The notes: generated by a model from the sequence alone, not told the origin. DNA of 64,000 nucleotides from CAIKBL01 sp964555355 (GCA_964555355.1 CAZKRY010000005.1:186001-250000); one strand, 5' to 3'; counted from the stretch's first letter, positions 25,058 through 34,193 are shown. A program made the numbers and translations.

Positions 25058-27678
25058 TGCTCGCCTCCGACCACGGTCGCGGGTTGGGTTGCGCTTGCTA
25101 CTGTGTTCGGCTTGGTCTGCCCGGATGACCAAGGCCGCGAACTTTGACGCCTTTCGACTTTCGGCACGGCGTTACCGCGCGCACTCACGGGAGTCCCGCT
25201 GGCGCCGCCGGCGGAGAAAAACTCCATCAAACGCGTGAGCGCCTGCGCCTGCGTATCCATCGATTCGCTAGCGGCGGCTGCTTCTTCCACCAACGCCGCA
25301 TTTTGTTGCGTCGATTCATCCATGGCTTGCACCGCGCGATTCAGGCCCTCAATTCCGCCGGATTGTTCTTCGGACGCGACTGCGATTTCGGCGATGATGT
25401 CGCTGACTCTTTTCACCGCGCCGACAATCGACTGCAGGGTCTGGCCGGACGCGTTGACCAACTTGGTGCCTTCGTCAACCTTGCTGACGCTATCGTTGAT
25501 GAGGTCTTTAATTTCTTTGGCCGCGCTCGCGCTGCGTTGGGCGAGACTGCGGACTTCCGCCGCCACCACCGCGAAGCCGCGGCCTTGCTCGCCGGCGCGC
25601 GCGGCTTCGACCGCCGCATTCAATGCCAGCAAATTGGTTTGGAACGCAATGCCATCGATGACCGCGATAATGTCCGCGATCTTTCGGCTCGACGAATTGA
25701 TCTCAACCATCGCGGAGACCGCGGTGGACACCACGCGACCGCCTTCTTCGGCTTCGCCGCGCGCGGCCGCCGCCAATTGATTGGCCTGGCGTGCATTCTG
25801 TGTGTTCTGCCGCACCGCTTCAGTGAGCGTTCGCAACGAATTTGAGGTTTGCTCCAACGAACTTGCTTGTTCCGTGGTTCGATGATTGAGGTCTTGATTG
25901 CCTTTTGATATCTCGCTTGACGCGGTGCCGATCGAGCCGGCAGCGTCGCGGATCTTGTCGACCATATCGAGCAGGTTAGTGACCGAGCTATTCACCGCAT
26001 CGCGTAGCGTCGCGAAGTCGCCCGCATACGCGCCATCCATGCGGCGCGTGAGATCGCCTTGGGCGATCCGCGACATTACTTCTGCCGTCTCTTTAATCGG
26101 GGCAACGATCGCATCGAGCGTATGGTTCAGGCCCTCAACAATTTTGCGGAAGTCGCCCCAGTGCTGCGCAATGTCGGCGCGCTGATTGAGTTCACCTTGT
26201 TTCGCGGATTCGACGATTTGAGTGACGTCATCGATCATCGCCCGCAGTACTTTGGAACAAGTGTTCAGATTGTCGGTAATGACAGCGAATTCACCTTTGA
26301 ATTCTTGATCGATCGGCGCCGGGATTTTGCCATCGGCAATCTGCTTCAGATTGTCCGCGACCACTCGCAGCGGACGCACGATGGCATCCAGCATTTGGTT
26401 CACGCCTTCGCCCATCGTGCGCATGAAGCCTTGCATGCTCTCGACATCCAAACGGGTGTCAAGTTCGCCGGCCACGGCGGCCGCCAGCGTCGCTTGAATT
26501 TGAGTCGCGGCCAAGTGTTCAGCCGTGCGGTCCTCCCATTCGAACACGGTCCCAAGCCGCTCGCCCTCGCCATTCAGGACCGGTGTCGCGCTAATGTGAA
26601 AGCGTCGATTGCCAAGCTCAACGTCGTCATGCTGGGTGGTTTTGAGGTTCGCCAGCTTGGTGAGCGTGGACGCGCCATCTTTGTAGAGCGTTCCTACTGA
26701 TGCGCCAAGCAAGTCTTGCGCATTGAGATTTGGCAGGTCGCGCTTCAGCGCGGCGCCGTGCCGCGCAAAGAGTTCGCGTGCGGTGTCGTTGACATAGATG
26801 ACTTTTTGGTCGGCGTCCGCCAGCACAATGTTGGCGCTTGCCACACTCAGCGCTTGTTGCACACGGTATGCGCCATCGGCTTTGCGGCGCTCTTCCGCGC
26901 GTTGCGTTTCTAAATTGTCTAAAACACCGTTGAAGGCCGTTTGAATATCTGCAAAATCGGCGGTGAAGCCTTGCAGACGTTGCATCGTGCCATCGTTGGT
27001 GCGCACCGCTTCAATTGCGCCGTGCAGTTGGCGAAGCGGCGTTGAAATGGCGCGGATAATCCACACGGCGCAACCCAATGAGAACACCGATACAGCCACC
27101 ACGATGAGAGCGAGGTAATGAAGTGCACCTTGGGCAAGATCACGCGCCGATATTTGCGATTGTTCGGCATGCTTTTCGATCAGATTAGAGAGTGCCTCCA
27201 TGCTGTCTTCAAGTGCCCCAAACGCTTTGTTGAAATCTTCGCGTTTCGCTTCGGCGGCATTGAAATCGGTGAAGGCGAGCGTAACGATTTCAGTCGCGCT
27301 CTCGATATACGCTTTAAGCGTCGGTTTAACTTCCGCGAGCGCGTTGTTAATTTCGGCCGGTAAAGCCAAGCCCGCGGTATCAGCAAGATTTCTTTCGAAG
27401 GTGGCAATATGGTCAGTTAAGTCAGCCTCGACGGTTGACCGTTCATCGACTTTCCCTGACTTGCCGGCATACAACGCGGCCAACACATCGCTGCGCAAGG
27501 CATCGTGCATCATGTCGGATTCAAGGTGGTTGCGCAGTGCGCGCAACTTGGAATTCATGTCTGCGAGGGCGATCGCCTGTTTATTGCTTCCCCAGTAGCC
27601 CGTCGCGCCCACCATCAACATTCCCACAATGCTGATAACGGAAAACGCGATTAGCCGTTGCCTGACGCTGAGTGCCAT
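25042..27678 (-). CDS. Methyl-accepting chemotaxis protein with PAS and several HAMP modules
   Basis: An 878-residue receptor. It has TM1 at about 8-28, a four-helix periplasmic region to about 180, TM2 at about 186-210, a HAMP domain, a PAS-like domain (about 265-385, LADADQKVIYVNDTARELF), two further HAMP-like segments (PLRVVADNLKQIADGKI, PIKETAEVMSRIAQGDLTRR), and a long signalling coiled coil. The hairpin tip is read from IAFQTNLLALNAAVEAARAG. The C-terminus EQWEEF fits the xWxxF tether for CheR/CheB, so it is probably adapted by methylation. No che genes are nearby. ATG with GGAG upstream. Confidence 0.92.
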   Translation of the reverse strand: MALSVRQRLIAFSVISIVGMLMVGATGYWGSNKQAIALADMNSKLRALRNHLESDMMHDALRSDVLAALYAGKSGKVDERSTVEADLTDHIATFERNLADTAGLALPAEINNALAEVKPTLKAYIESATEIVTLAFTDFNAAEAKREDFNKAFGALEDSMEALSNLIEKHAEQSQISARDLAQGALHYLALIVVAVSVFSLGCAVWIIRAISTPLRQLHGAIEAVRTNDGTMQRLQGFTADFADIQTAFNGVLDNLETQRAEERRKADGAYRVQQALSVASANIVLADADQKVIYVNDTARELFARHGAALKRDLPNLNAQDLLGASVGTLYKDGASTLTKLANLKTTQHDDVELGNRRFHISATPVLNGEGERLGTVFEWEDRTAEHLAATQIQATLAAAVAGELDTRLDVESMQGFMRTMGEGVNQMLDAIVRPLRVVADNLKQIADGKIPAPIDQEFKGEFAVITDNLNTCSKVLRAMIDDVTQIVESAKQGELNQRADIAQHWGDFRKIVEGLNHTLDAIVAPIKETAEVMSRIAQGDLTRRMDGAYAGDFATLRDAVNSSVTNLLDMVDKIRDAAGSIGTASSEISKGNQDLNHRTTEQASSLEQTSNSLRTLTEAVRQNTQNARQANQLAAAARGEAEEGGRVVSTAVSAMVEINSSSRKIADIIAVIDGIAFQTNLLALNAAVEAARAGEQGRGFAVVAAEVRSLAQRSASAAKEIKDLINDSVSKVDEGTKLVNASGQTLQSIVGAVKRVSDIIAEIAVASEEQSGGIEGLNRAVQAMDESTQQNAALVEEAAAASESMDTQAQALTRLMEFFSAGGASGTPVSARGNAVPKVERRQSSRPWSSGQTKPNTVASATQPATVVGGEQWEEF

Positions 27679-27795
27679 CGCTCAAACTCCCTAATTGCAT
27701 CGAAACTGTGCCTAGGTTGTCGGCATCTGCGAGCGAAGACTTGAGGAGGAAGCGAATCCGAACTGACCCGGCGCAATGGCGCGCGCCGGCGAAGA

Positions 27796-28740
27796 CTAAT
27801 GCGGGCGGAACAGCTCGACCGCGAGCGCGCAGCGTTCTTCCGGATTGGCTGGAAGGTTCTCCACCGCATCGATGGCATCGAGACGGGTTTTTAAGCCTGC
27901 GCGATTCGCGATTTGAATCGCGAGGCCTGGGCGGGCATTGAGTTCGAGCAGCAGTGGTCCGTGCGTGCGATCAAGGACGATATCGACGCCGAGGTACCCG
28001 AGGCCGGTCAGCTCGAAGCACCGCGCGCCAAGCTCGAGCAGGCGCGGCCAATTGGGAATATGAATATCCGACAAACTCACCCCGTAATCGGGATGCTCGC
28101 GTACCGTGCGGTTCTGCCAGACACCGCCAGTGGTTCGGCCGGTCGCGATTTCGATTCCCACACCGACCGCGCCCTGGTGCAAGTTGGCTTTGCCGTCCGA
28201 TTGGCGGGTTGGTAACCGCACCATCGCCATCGTCGGCATACCGCGATAAACCAACAGTCGAATGTCGGGCACGCCTTGGTAGCTAATTGGGTCGAAAATT
28301 GGATCGACCCGCACGCGGTATTCGATCATCGCGTTGTCCGGCACGCCGCCCAAGCTGTAAATGCCGCTTAAAATATTGGATGCGTGATATTCGATTTCGC
28401 CGAGGGGTAAGCCGCGCCCATCGGGCTTGACGAACAGATCGCGCCGACGACCGTCAATGACGAGCACGCCACTCCCCCCCGAACCGTGCGCCGGCTTAAT
28501 CACAAATTCGGAATATGGGCGCAGCAGTTCGCCTAAACCCGCGAGATCATGCTCGGTTTCCATCACGCCATAGAGTTGTGGAACGGCGATCCCGTTCTCG
28601 ATTGCGAGTCGCTTGGTTTTTAGTTTGTCGTCCACCAAGGGATAGCGGCGACGCGCGTTGCGTCGCATGATGTAAGCACGATTACGCGCATTGAGCCCGA
28701 GGATGCCGCGACTGCGCAATGCAAGCCAGGTCCCTAGCAC
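27796..28740 (-). CDS. RimK-related ATP-grasp ligase (alpha-L-glutamate ligase-like)
   Basis: The 314-residue protein shows the ATP-grasp fold: FVIKPAHGSGGSGVLVI (nucleotide-binding lysine and glycine loop, about 91-107), MIEYRVRVDP, and the Mg-binding end GYLGVDIVLDR with LLLELNARPGLAIQIANRAG (Glu and Asn). Members of this subgroup (TIGR02291) are predicted to add amino acids to a peptide or protein and regularly occur beside a membrane transglutaminase-like protein and a retropepsin-like protease, exactly as here. GTG start, with AAGG upstream, 4 bp after the stop of the preceding gene. Substrate not known. Confidence 0.85.
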   Translation of the reverse strand: MLGTWLALRSRGILGLNARNRAYIMRRNARRRYPLVDDKLKTKRLAIENGIAVPQLYGVMETEHDLAGLGELLRPYSEFVIKPAHGSGGSGVLVIDGRRRDLFVKPDGRGLPLGEIEYHASNILSGIYSLGGVPDNAMIEYRVRVDPIFDPISYQGVPDIRLLVYRGMPTMAMVRLPTRQSDGKANLHQGAVGVGIEIATGRTTGGVWQNRTVREHPDYGVSLSDIHIPNWPRLLELGARCFELTGLGYLGVDIVLDRTHGPLLLELNARPGLAIQIANRAGLKTRLDAIDAVENLPANPEERCALAVELFRPH

Positions 28741-28744
28741 GGAC

Positions 28745-30262
28745 TTAGCCTTTCACCAAATCTTTAAAGCGTAATATCTCGCTCAACCGGTATCCGGTAT
28801 ACGCACCGAATACCAAGCACAACGAGAGCACAACGAGCAGCAACTCCGGAAAGACAAACATGAGGTAAACCAAGTGTTCCTCAGTCATCGCGAAATAACC
28901 CGCAATGGCGACGAAGAGACTCCCGAGGAATTCCTTGATCGCGGTGACCGGACCGCGCTCTTCCCACACGATTGACATGCGCTCGATGGTCATCGTCAAA
29001 ATCACCATTGGGAAAAGCGCAATTGATAAGCCTTGTTCGATGCCGAGCTTCGAACTCAGCATGCTGATGGCCAGCATGATGCCGATGACGATTACGAGCA
29101 CGCTGGTCAGGCGCGGCACGAGCAGGAGCCGTAGGTGGGCGAGCGCGCTACGGATGAGCAGACCGGCCGAAATCACGATCAAAAAAAGCGCGACGCCGGC
29201 GGCGAGGCGTGTTTCGCGAAACGCAAGGGCCACCAGAACCGGCATGAACGTGCCAAAAGTAGGAACGCCTACCACCATGCGCATCAACACGATCACGAAG
29301 GCACCGATCGGCACCATCAACAGGACGCGGTAAACATTCTGCGTCGCGACCGGTAAATCCGAGAGGGACAGCGCCAGCAAGCCGGTGTCCAGTTTAGACT
29401 CGACTCGTTTGGCGACGGCGAGTTGTGTCATCGGGGTCTGCGCGGCGGCAAACGTGACCGCGAGATGGCGCACACCACTCGATTCAATGACATCCGGTTG
29501 GCCGTAACTCCATATTAAGAAGTTGGTTGGATACCCTTCCTCTCCGGTCTCAGGGTCGAAGCCTTGCCAATGTTCGCCGTTATGCACTTCGAGCCATGGG
29601 CTTAAATCACGATCGACAAACTCACCGTCGAGCGCCAAGCCGTATACCACACGGCTCGGAATGCGCGCCCCCGCTAGCACCTTGGTCAGAAGGGTCGGCC
29701 ATTGTTCGGGCGTGGCGGATTTTCTGATGAGTTCGACATTCTCATCATCCGAGGCGGCGAGTGTTGCCAGCAGCAAACGTGTAAAGGTGACGACATCGGC
29801 GGATTGTTCGCGCGAACGTTTGAGGACGGCATCGATGGCGGAAGCGAGCGGTTCGGCGTGCTCGGGCACTTCGGGAAAGGTCGGTTGCGGGCCGTCGATG
29901 ACCGCCGCGTCGCCTTTTTTCGGGTACACCTTCGCATGATAGTAGAGCGCCTGGGTACCGCTCGCGCGCCTTACCGTCCACACCGCTTTGCGCTCGTTTT
30001 TTTCGCTAATTGCGAGGCCGTAGCCGCGTGAAACAAAATCTTCGTCAAGCGTGGCGAACCCGCGCGGCGAGTCCGGCAGCAGTAATTTAACTTTAGCGGG
30101 CAGGTTGCGGCCGTTGAAGCTTACTCTTGCTTCGACGTCCCAAACGGTTGCTTCAGCCGAAGGATCGAGGGGAATCGAGAGGCGATTTACCTTGAGGTAG
30201 ACCAGCGAGAGCCCAATGGCAGCAAAGACAAATGCCCACACAAAAACGGTTGAGGAGCGCAC
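28745..30262 (-). CDS. Inactive transglutaminase-like protein fused to a seven-helix membrane domain
   Basis: The 505-residue protein has one N-terminal TM (about 5-23), a periplasmic transglutaminase-like domain (about 40-270), and a C-terminal seven-helix bundle (about 300-490) with LLMVPIGAFVIVLMRMVVGV, LALAFRETRLAAG and related segments. The cysteine of the active triad is absent from the LLTKVLAGARIPSRVVYG segment, so it is predicted to bind but not cleave, as is usual in this family. It starts at GTG with AAGGAG upstream. It is the middle gene of the conserved trio with the ATP-grasp ligase and the aspartic protease. Confidence 0.85.
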   Translation of the reverse strand: MRSSTVFVWAFVFAAIGLSLVYLKVNRLSIPLDPSAEATVWDVEARVSFNGRNLPAKVKLLLPDSPRGFATLDEDFVSRGYGLAISEKNERKAVWTVRRASGTQALYYHAKVYPKKGDAAVIDGPQPTFPEVPEHAEPLASAIDAVLKRSREQSADVVTFTRLLLATLAASDDENVELIRKSATPEQWPTLLTKVLAGARIPSRVVYGLALDGEFVDRDLSPWLEVHNGEHWQGFDPETGEEGYPTNFLIWSYGQPDVIESSGVRHLAVTFAAAQTPMTQLAVAKRVESKLDTGLLALSLSDLPVATQNVYRVLLMVPIGAFVIVLMRMVVGVPTFGTFMPVLVALAFRETRLAAGVALFLIVISAGLLIRSALAHLRLLLVPRLTSVLVIVIGIMLAISMLSSKLGIEQGLSIALFPMVILTMTIERMSIVWEERGPVTAIKEFLGSLFVAIAGYFAMTEEHLVYLMFVFPELLLVVLSLCLVFGAYTGYRLSEILRFKDLVKG

Positions 30263-30299
30263 CGATTCTTCTCCTTGGAAACTATGGCTCGACCCGTTT

Positions 30300-30830
30300 C
30301 TACTTGGCCTTCGGGCACGTTGGCGTCGAGTTATATTTACTCGCCGGATCGATCACCGCGATATCCGCCAGAAAGCGCCTACCGAGAAGCACCGGGTAAT
30401 TGAACTTGCTGCGATTGATGAGCGTAAACAACGCTTCGTATCGTTTCTGTCCCAAACAGAACTGGAGTTTAACCGTTGGGCGCGCGTCGTTATTTTTGGT
30501 CCCTCGCAACTTGATCGTCACGTCGCGCTCGAGCGGCTTTTCAACCAGGAAAGTCTCTGACTTCGGATCGCGGTGATCGAGCGCTAACTTGAAGCGCACC
30601 CATTTTTCGCCATTTTTATTGAAGCGCTCGATGTCGGTGGCATGAATGGCCGCGGTTTTGGCTCCGGTGTCGAGCTTGGCTTTAACGACAATATCCCAGG
30701 GCTGCAAACGAATTCGCTCCAACCAACCGAGCCCTAACGGATCCGCGCGGCAAGGTGTGCCCGCGATGAAGGAGATAAAAACAAAGCAAGTCAGCAGGGA
30801 GTGCCAGCGTAATCTCAGCACGGCATGCAT
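30300..30830 (-). CDS. Exported retropepsin-like aspartic protease (RimB/PF05618 type)
   Basis: The 176-residue protein has a signal peptide (cleavage near CRAD, about 30). A single retropepsin domain follows, with the catalytic triplet in KAKLDTGAKTAAIHA (Asp54-Thr-Gly) and the second half YPVLLGRRFLADIAVIDP. Families annotated as ATP-dependent zinc proteases are in fact retropepsins of this type. It is first in the trio; the next gene starts 37 bp on. The likely job is cleavage of a peptide or modified protein in the periplasm, acting with the ligase and the membrane partner. No clear Shine-Dalgarno is visible. Confidence 0.85.
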   Translation of the reverse strand: MHAVLRLRWHSLLTCFVFISFIAGTPCRADPLGLGWLERIRLQPWDIVVKAKLDTGAKTAAIHATDIERFNKNGEKWVRFKLALDHRDPKSETFLVEKPLERDVTIKLRGTKNNDARPTVKLQFCLGQKRYEALFTLINRSKFNYPVLLGRRFLADIAVIDPASKYNSTPTCPKAK

Positions 30831-30878
30831 GTCAGGTGTCGCCTCGGCGCAGATTTTGGTTGAAGGAGCGTGAGTTTG

Positions 30879-30944
30879 AGCTTATTTGTTCGATACCAAC
30901 CCGGCGCGTTGCGGGGGCGGGTTGGTCGGCGCTAAATATAAGCT
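30879..30944 (+). promoter_or_regulatory. Nested inverted repeats, possible structured RNA upstream of cysK
   Basis: Outer arms AGCTTAT (30879-30885) and ATAAGCT (30938-30944) enclose inner arms ACCAACCC (30895-30902) and GGGTTGGT (30919-30926), all perfectly complementary. An alternative CCCG/CGGG pairing exists within the inner loop. It matches no riboswitch consensus that I can recognise (SAM-II and SAH checked by eye). The orientation is uncertain because the symmetric arms would also fold in the minus-strand transcript. Confidence 0.45.
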
Positions 30945-30976
30945 GAAACGTCGCTCGTTTGTTAGCGTGTACGTTC

Positions 30977-31013
30977 AAAAAAAGCCGTAAGCGTGCACGT
31001 CACGGCATTTTTT
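30977..31013 (+). terminator. Intrinsic-terminator-like hairpin in the cysK leader
   Basis: A7 then GCCGT (30984-30988), a 13-nt loop, ACGGC (31002-31006), A and T6 (31008-31013). The A/T tracts extend the stem, so it could stop transcription in either direction. It is about 150 bp ahead of the cysK start with no upstream plus-strand gene, so it may be an attenuator. Confidence 0.5.
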
Positions 31014-31164
31014 GTGATGCCTGGAAACATGCTTGCCGAGATGTTCACGCCCGGCGTAGCATCCTCCGACAGAGCGAGGCATTGCATCCCGCATGTCCTT
31101 AATCGAAGGTGAACCTCGCGGTTCGGCGCGGCCGCCGACCACCCCATCACTCCAGGGAGGCCCT

Positions 31165-32121
31165 ATGCAGTTTTTTGAGAATAATTCACTGTCCATCGGC
31201 AGGACGCCGTTGGTGCGTTTGAACAAAGTGGTCGCGGCGGATAAGGCGCTAGTGCTCGCGAAGATCGAAGGACGCAATCCTGCGTATTCGGTCAAATGCC
31301 GGATCGGGGCGGCCATGATTTGGGATGCCGAACAGCGCGGCGTACTGAAGCCCGGTATGGAAGTCGTCGAGCCGACCAGCGGCAATACAGGCATTGCACT
31401 GGCCTTCGTCTGCGCGGCACGGGGTTACCCAATTACGTTGACGATGCCGGAGACCATGAGTCTTGAGCGGCGTAAGGTATTGAAAGCTTTCGGCGCGAAA
31501 CTCGTGCTCACCGAAGGCCCACGAGGCATGGCGGGTGCGATAGCGAAAGCAGAAGAATTGGTAGCCCAGGACCCGACCCGAATGTTCATGCCGCAGCAAT
31601 TTCAGAATCCGGCGAACCCTGCCGTCCATGAAAAAACCACGGGCCCAGAAATTTGGCAGGACACCGACGGCAAGGTGGACGTTATCGTTTCCGGGGTGGG
31701 CACCGGCGGAACCATCACGGGAATTAGCCGCTACTTGAAGCAGACCTGCGGCAAATCGGTGTTGTCGGTGGCTGTCGAGCCGGAGGGAAGTCCCGTCATC
31801 ACGCAAAAGTTGGCCGGCGAGGCGTTGAAGCCCGCGCCGCATAAGATCCAAGGAATCGGCGCAGGCTTTATTCCGGGCACGCTCGATCTCTCCTTGGTCG
31901 ACCGCGTCGAGCGCGTGTCGAACGAAGAAGCCGTCGACTACGCACGCCGATTGGCCACCGAAGAAGGCATCCTGTCCGGGATTTCCTGCGGCGCCGCCGT
32001 GGCGGTTGCGGCGCGGTTGTCACGCGAACCGGAGATGACCGGTAAGACGATTGTGGTCATCCTTCCGGACGGCGGAGAGCGTTATTTGTCGAGCGTGTTG
32101 TTCGAAGGGATCGGCGGATAG
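31165..32121 (+). CDS. cysK: Cysteine synthase A (O-acetylserine sulfhydrylase)
   Basis: A 318-residue PLP enzyme of fold type II. Schiff-base Lys44 is in NPAYSVKCRIGAAM, the substrate loop is VEPTSGNTGIALAF, the phosphate-binding loop is SGVGTGGTITGISRYLK, and GISCGAAVAVA lies near the C-terminus. NPAxSVKCRIGA and ETMSLERRK are closer to CysK than to CysM. It makes L-cysteine from O-acetylserine and sulfide. The ATG at 31165 has AGGGAGG seven bases upstream; a frame open to 31093 is not used. The unusual leader suggests regulation at the RNA level. It converges with the transporter gene. Confidence 0.93.
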   Translation: MQFFENNSLSIGRTPLVRLNKVVAADKALVLAKIEGRNPAYSVKCRIGAAMIWDAEQRGVLKPGMEVVEPTSGNTGIALAFVCAARGYPITLTMPETMSLERRKVLKAFGAKLVLTEGPRGMAGAIAKAEELVAQDPTRMFMPQQFQNPANPAVHEKTTGPEIWQDTDGKVDVIVSGVGTGGTITGISRYLKQTCGKSVLSVAVEPEGSPVITQKLAGEALKPAPHKIQGIGAGFIPGTLDLSLVDRVERVSNEEAVDYARRLATEEGILSGISCGAAVAVAARLSREPEMTGKTIVVILPDGGERYLSSVLFEGIGG

Positions 32122-32134
32122 ACGCCGAGAGAAC

Positions 32135-33523
32135 CTAAAGCGAAGGCGGTATCAATAGCATCGCGCCTATGTTCGCAATCGCGAGCACCACCGCAACCAA
32201 AAACGTGTAGCCCACTATCTCGCCGAAGCGCAGCCGGGTCACCGCGAGGATGGGGATCGCGAAGAACGGCTGAATCAAATTGGTCGTGGAATCACCATAA
32301 GCGTAGGCAAGCGTGGTGGAGATGACGGACACGTCGAGCGATAGACCGGCCGGGATCAAGAACGGCGCTTCAATCAGCCACTTGGTGCCGCCGGAGGGAA
32401 TAAACAAATTCATGAGGCCGGAGTACAGATAAACCACTAGCGGAAAGGTGTCGGTGGTGGCGAGCCGTGCAAATAATTCTCCCAGCCAATGGCCGAGTGG
32501 TGTGAATTGCAACAGGCCAAAGATGCCGGCGTAAAACGGAAATTGCACGATGATGCCCCACGCGCTATCCATCGCGCGCCGACAAGCGCGTAAAAACGAA
32601 GTCGCGCGACCGTGTAGCAACAGCGCGAGCGCCAAAAACACGATGTTGTACGCGTCGATCGTCCAACTTTGGGTAAATCCCTTCTCCGCGACGGTTTTGC
32701 CTAACGGGTAGAGCAGCAACAATACCGCGAGCCACACCCAACCGCGGAACTGATCGAGGCGTTCCGCCGGCGTCGCCGGCGTGAGATCGGGCGGTGGTGG
32801 CGCCGGCATGATGGCTTCTGCCTGCTCGGGGGTTAGTGTGCGTGCGCCGTGCTTGGGATGAAGCAGCGCGACCGTTACGAGCGCAATCACGGCAATTACC
32901 GCCATGTAGGCGAGATTGAAGGGATTGAAGAGCGTTTCATCGATGGGATAGAGCCGCGACACCACCGCCGCCCCATCGGCTGCCGGCTTGATGAGCGGAT
33001 TATCCGGCGTGGCCAGAATCAGCGGGGCCGAGCCGGACAGACCTCCGTGCCAAATCGTGCCGAGGCCCAAATAGCTACTGGTGATGAGGACGCGAATGTC
33101 GGCATGCGGATTACGGCGGATGAGAAACGGCGTGAAGAGCGCGCAGGACACCAAGCAAAATGCCCAATTCAAGTAGGCGGTGGCCATCGAGAATAGCCCG
33201 GCCAGCCATACCGCCTGCAGGGGACGCGCGGGGTCCGGAAGCCCCGCCAGCCAATCAAAAAAACGATAAGCCGGACGCGAGGCGACACAGGCGTATGCCG
33301 CGACCATCGAGATGGTAAATTGCATGCCGAGCGACAGAAGTTTCCACACCCCTTGTCCCCACGCGAGCACCGCGTCTTCAGGGGTCGAGCCCGCGCCGAA
33401 TACCGCGAGCGCCAAGGCCAGCGCGGTCAGCATCATGCAAATGACCCACGCATCAGGGACCCAGCGCTCGGTGAAAGTCGATAGCCGAGCGCCGAGCCCG
33501 CGCACCATGTCAGTGATGTTCAT
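32135..33523 (-). CDS. atoE: Short-chain fatty acid transporter, AtoE type
   Basis: A 462-residue membrane protein with about 12 hydrophobic segments. The N-terminus (FTERWVPDAWVICMMLTALA), STAYLNWAFCLVSC-like segment, GLGTIWHGGLSGSAPL and the C-terminal GGTKWLIEAPFLIPAGLSLD and AYAYGDSTTNLIQPFFAIP match the AtoE/TIGR00366 family, which transports acetoacetate and short-chain fatty acids. It is divergent, by 54 bp, from the queE-like gene. AtoE is normally beside acetoacetyl-CoA metabolism genes, which are absent here; it may instead handle keto acids released by the carboxylase systems elsewhere in the window. Confidence 0.8.
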   Translation of the reverse strand: MNITDMVRGLGARLSTFTERWVPDAWVICMMLTALALALAVFGAGSTPEDAVLAWGQGVWKLLSLGMQFTISMVAAYACVASRPAYRFFDWLAGLPDPARPLQAVWLAGLFSMATAYLNWAFCLVSCALFTPFLIRRNPHADIRVLITSSYLGLGTIWHGGLSGSAPLILATPDNPLIKPAADGAAVVSRLYPIDETLFNPFNLAYMAVIAVIALVTVALLHPKHGARTLTPEQAEAIMPAPPPPDLTPATPAERLDQFRGWVWLAVLLLLYPLGKTVAEKGFTQSWTIDAYNIVFLALALLLHGRATSFLRACRRAMDSAWGIIVQFPFYAGIFGLLQFTPLGHWLGELFARLATTDTFPLVVYLYSGLMNLFIPSGGTKWLIEAPFLIPAGLSLDVSVISTTLAYAYGDSTTNLIQPFFAIPILAVTRLRFGEIVGYTFLVAVVLAIANIGAMLLIPPSL

Positions 33524-33577
33524 GAGTGGTAAGTTAGACGCTTATCGTTATTGTGCTGCATAAAATAGCGGGAAATT

Positions 33578-34186
33578 ATGCAAGTCAGCGAGCTTTTTCT
33601 GAGTGTACAAGGCGAAGGCCGCTTAACCGGTACGCCGATGTACTTCATCCGCGCGCAAGGTTGCGCGGTCAAATGTCCAATCCGCGAGGTCTGCGATCAA
33701 CCGGAATCGTTACCGTTTAAGGCGGGCACGACATACACGCCCGCGGAACTCGCGACGCGAGCGTTCACGGCGGTTGGAAGCGAGGGTTGGGTGTGTTTAA
33801 CGGGCGGTGAGCCGCTCGAGCAGCGCGATTTTGCGCAGGTGGTGGAGGCGTGCCGCGCGCATGGTCTGCGCGTCAACCTGCAAACCTCGGGACTCTATGC
33901 CAGCGACGTACAACTCGATTGGGCAACCGTATCGCCCAAAGCAGCGCCGCCCGAAATTGCGTACAAGTGTCCGCACGAACTCAAAGTCATCTATACGGGA
34001 CAAACCGTGGATTCGTTAGCGAGCTACTACACGGCGATATCGGCGCAGACCTACTTTCTGCAACCGTGTTGGCGCGATGGCAAGTCAAATCAAACGGCGA
34101 CGCTCGACATGGTGTATGCGCTGAACCGTGCCGGGCAGCGGTGGAGCTTTTCCGCACAGTGGCATAAGTATCTTGGCGTGCATTGA
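33578..34186 (+). CDS. queE: QueE-like radical SAM enzyme (7-carboxy-7-deazaguanine synthase family) with unusual cluster spacing
   Basis: The 202-residue protein starts MQVSELFLSVQGEGRLTGTP, the QueE signature, and ends HKYLGVH, as in QueE. The glycine motif LTGGEPLEQ and PKAAPPEIAYKCPHELKVIY are also family features. The cluster cysteines read GCAVKCPIREVC, that is C-x3-C-x5-C instead of C-x3-C-x2-C. QueE converts carboxytetrahydropterin to carboxydeazaguanine for queuosine. GGGAAA precedes the ATG. No other queuosine genes are seen in the window. Confidence 0.8.
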   Translation: MQVSELFLSVQGEGRLTGTPMYFIRAQGCAVKCPIREVCDQPESLPFKAGTTYTPAELATRAFTAVGSEGWVCLTGGEPLEQRDFAQVVEACRAHGLRVNLQTSGLYASDVQLDWATVSPKAAPPEIAYKCPHELKVIYTGQTVDSLASYYTAISAQTYFLQPCWRDGKSNQTATLDMVYALNRAGQRWSFSAQWHKYLGVH

Positions 34187-34193
34187 CGCGCGC

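Larger units (their letters stand above)
30831..31164. other. 334-bp divergent region, structured leader of cysK
   Basis: No protein gene is seen. It contains a nested pair of inverted repeats (30879-30944) and an A/T-flanked hairpin (30977-31013), described separately. Promoters for the protease trio and cysK must lie here. Confidence 0.55.

Noticed and set aside
30879..30944. SAM-II or SAH riboswitch as the identity of the nested stems.
   Set aside because: The conserved loop sequences of these families are not present; only the general layout resembles a regulatory leader.
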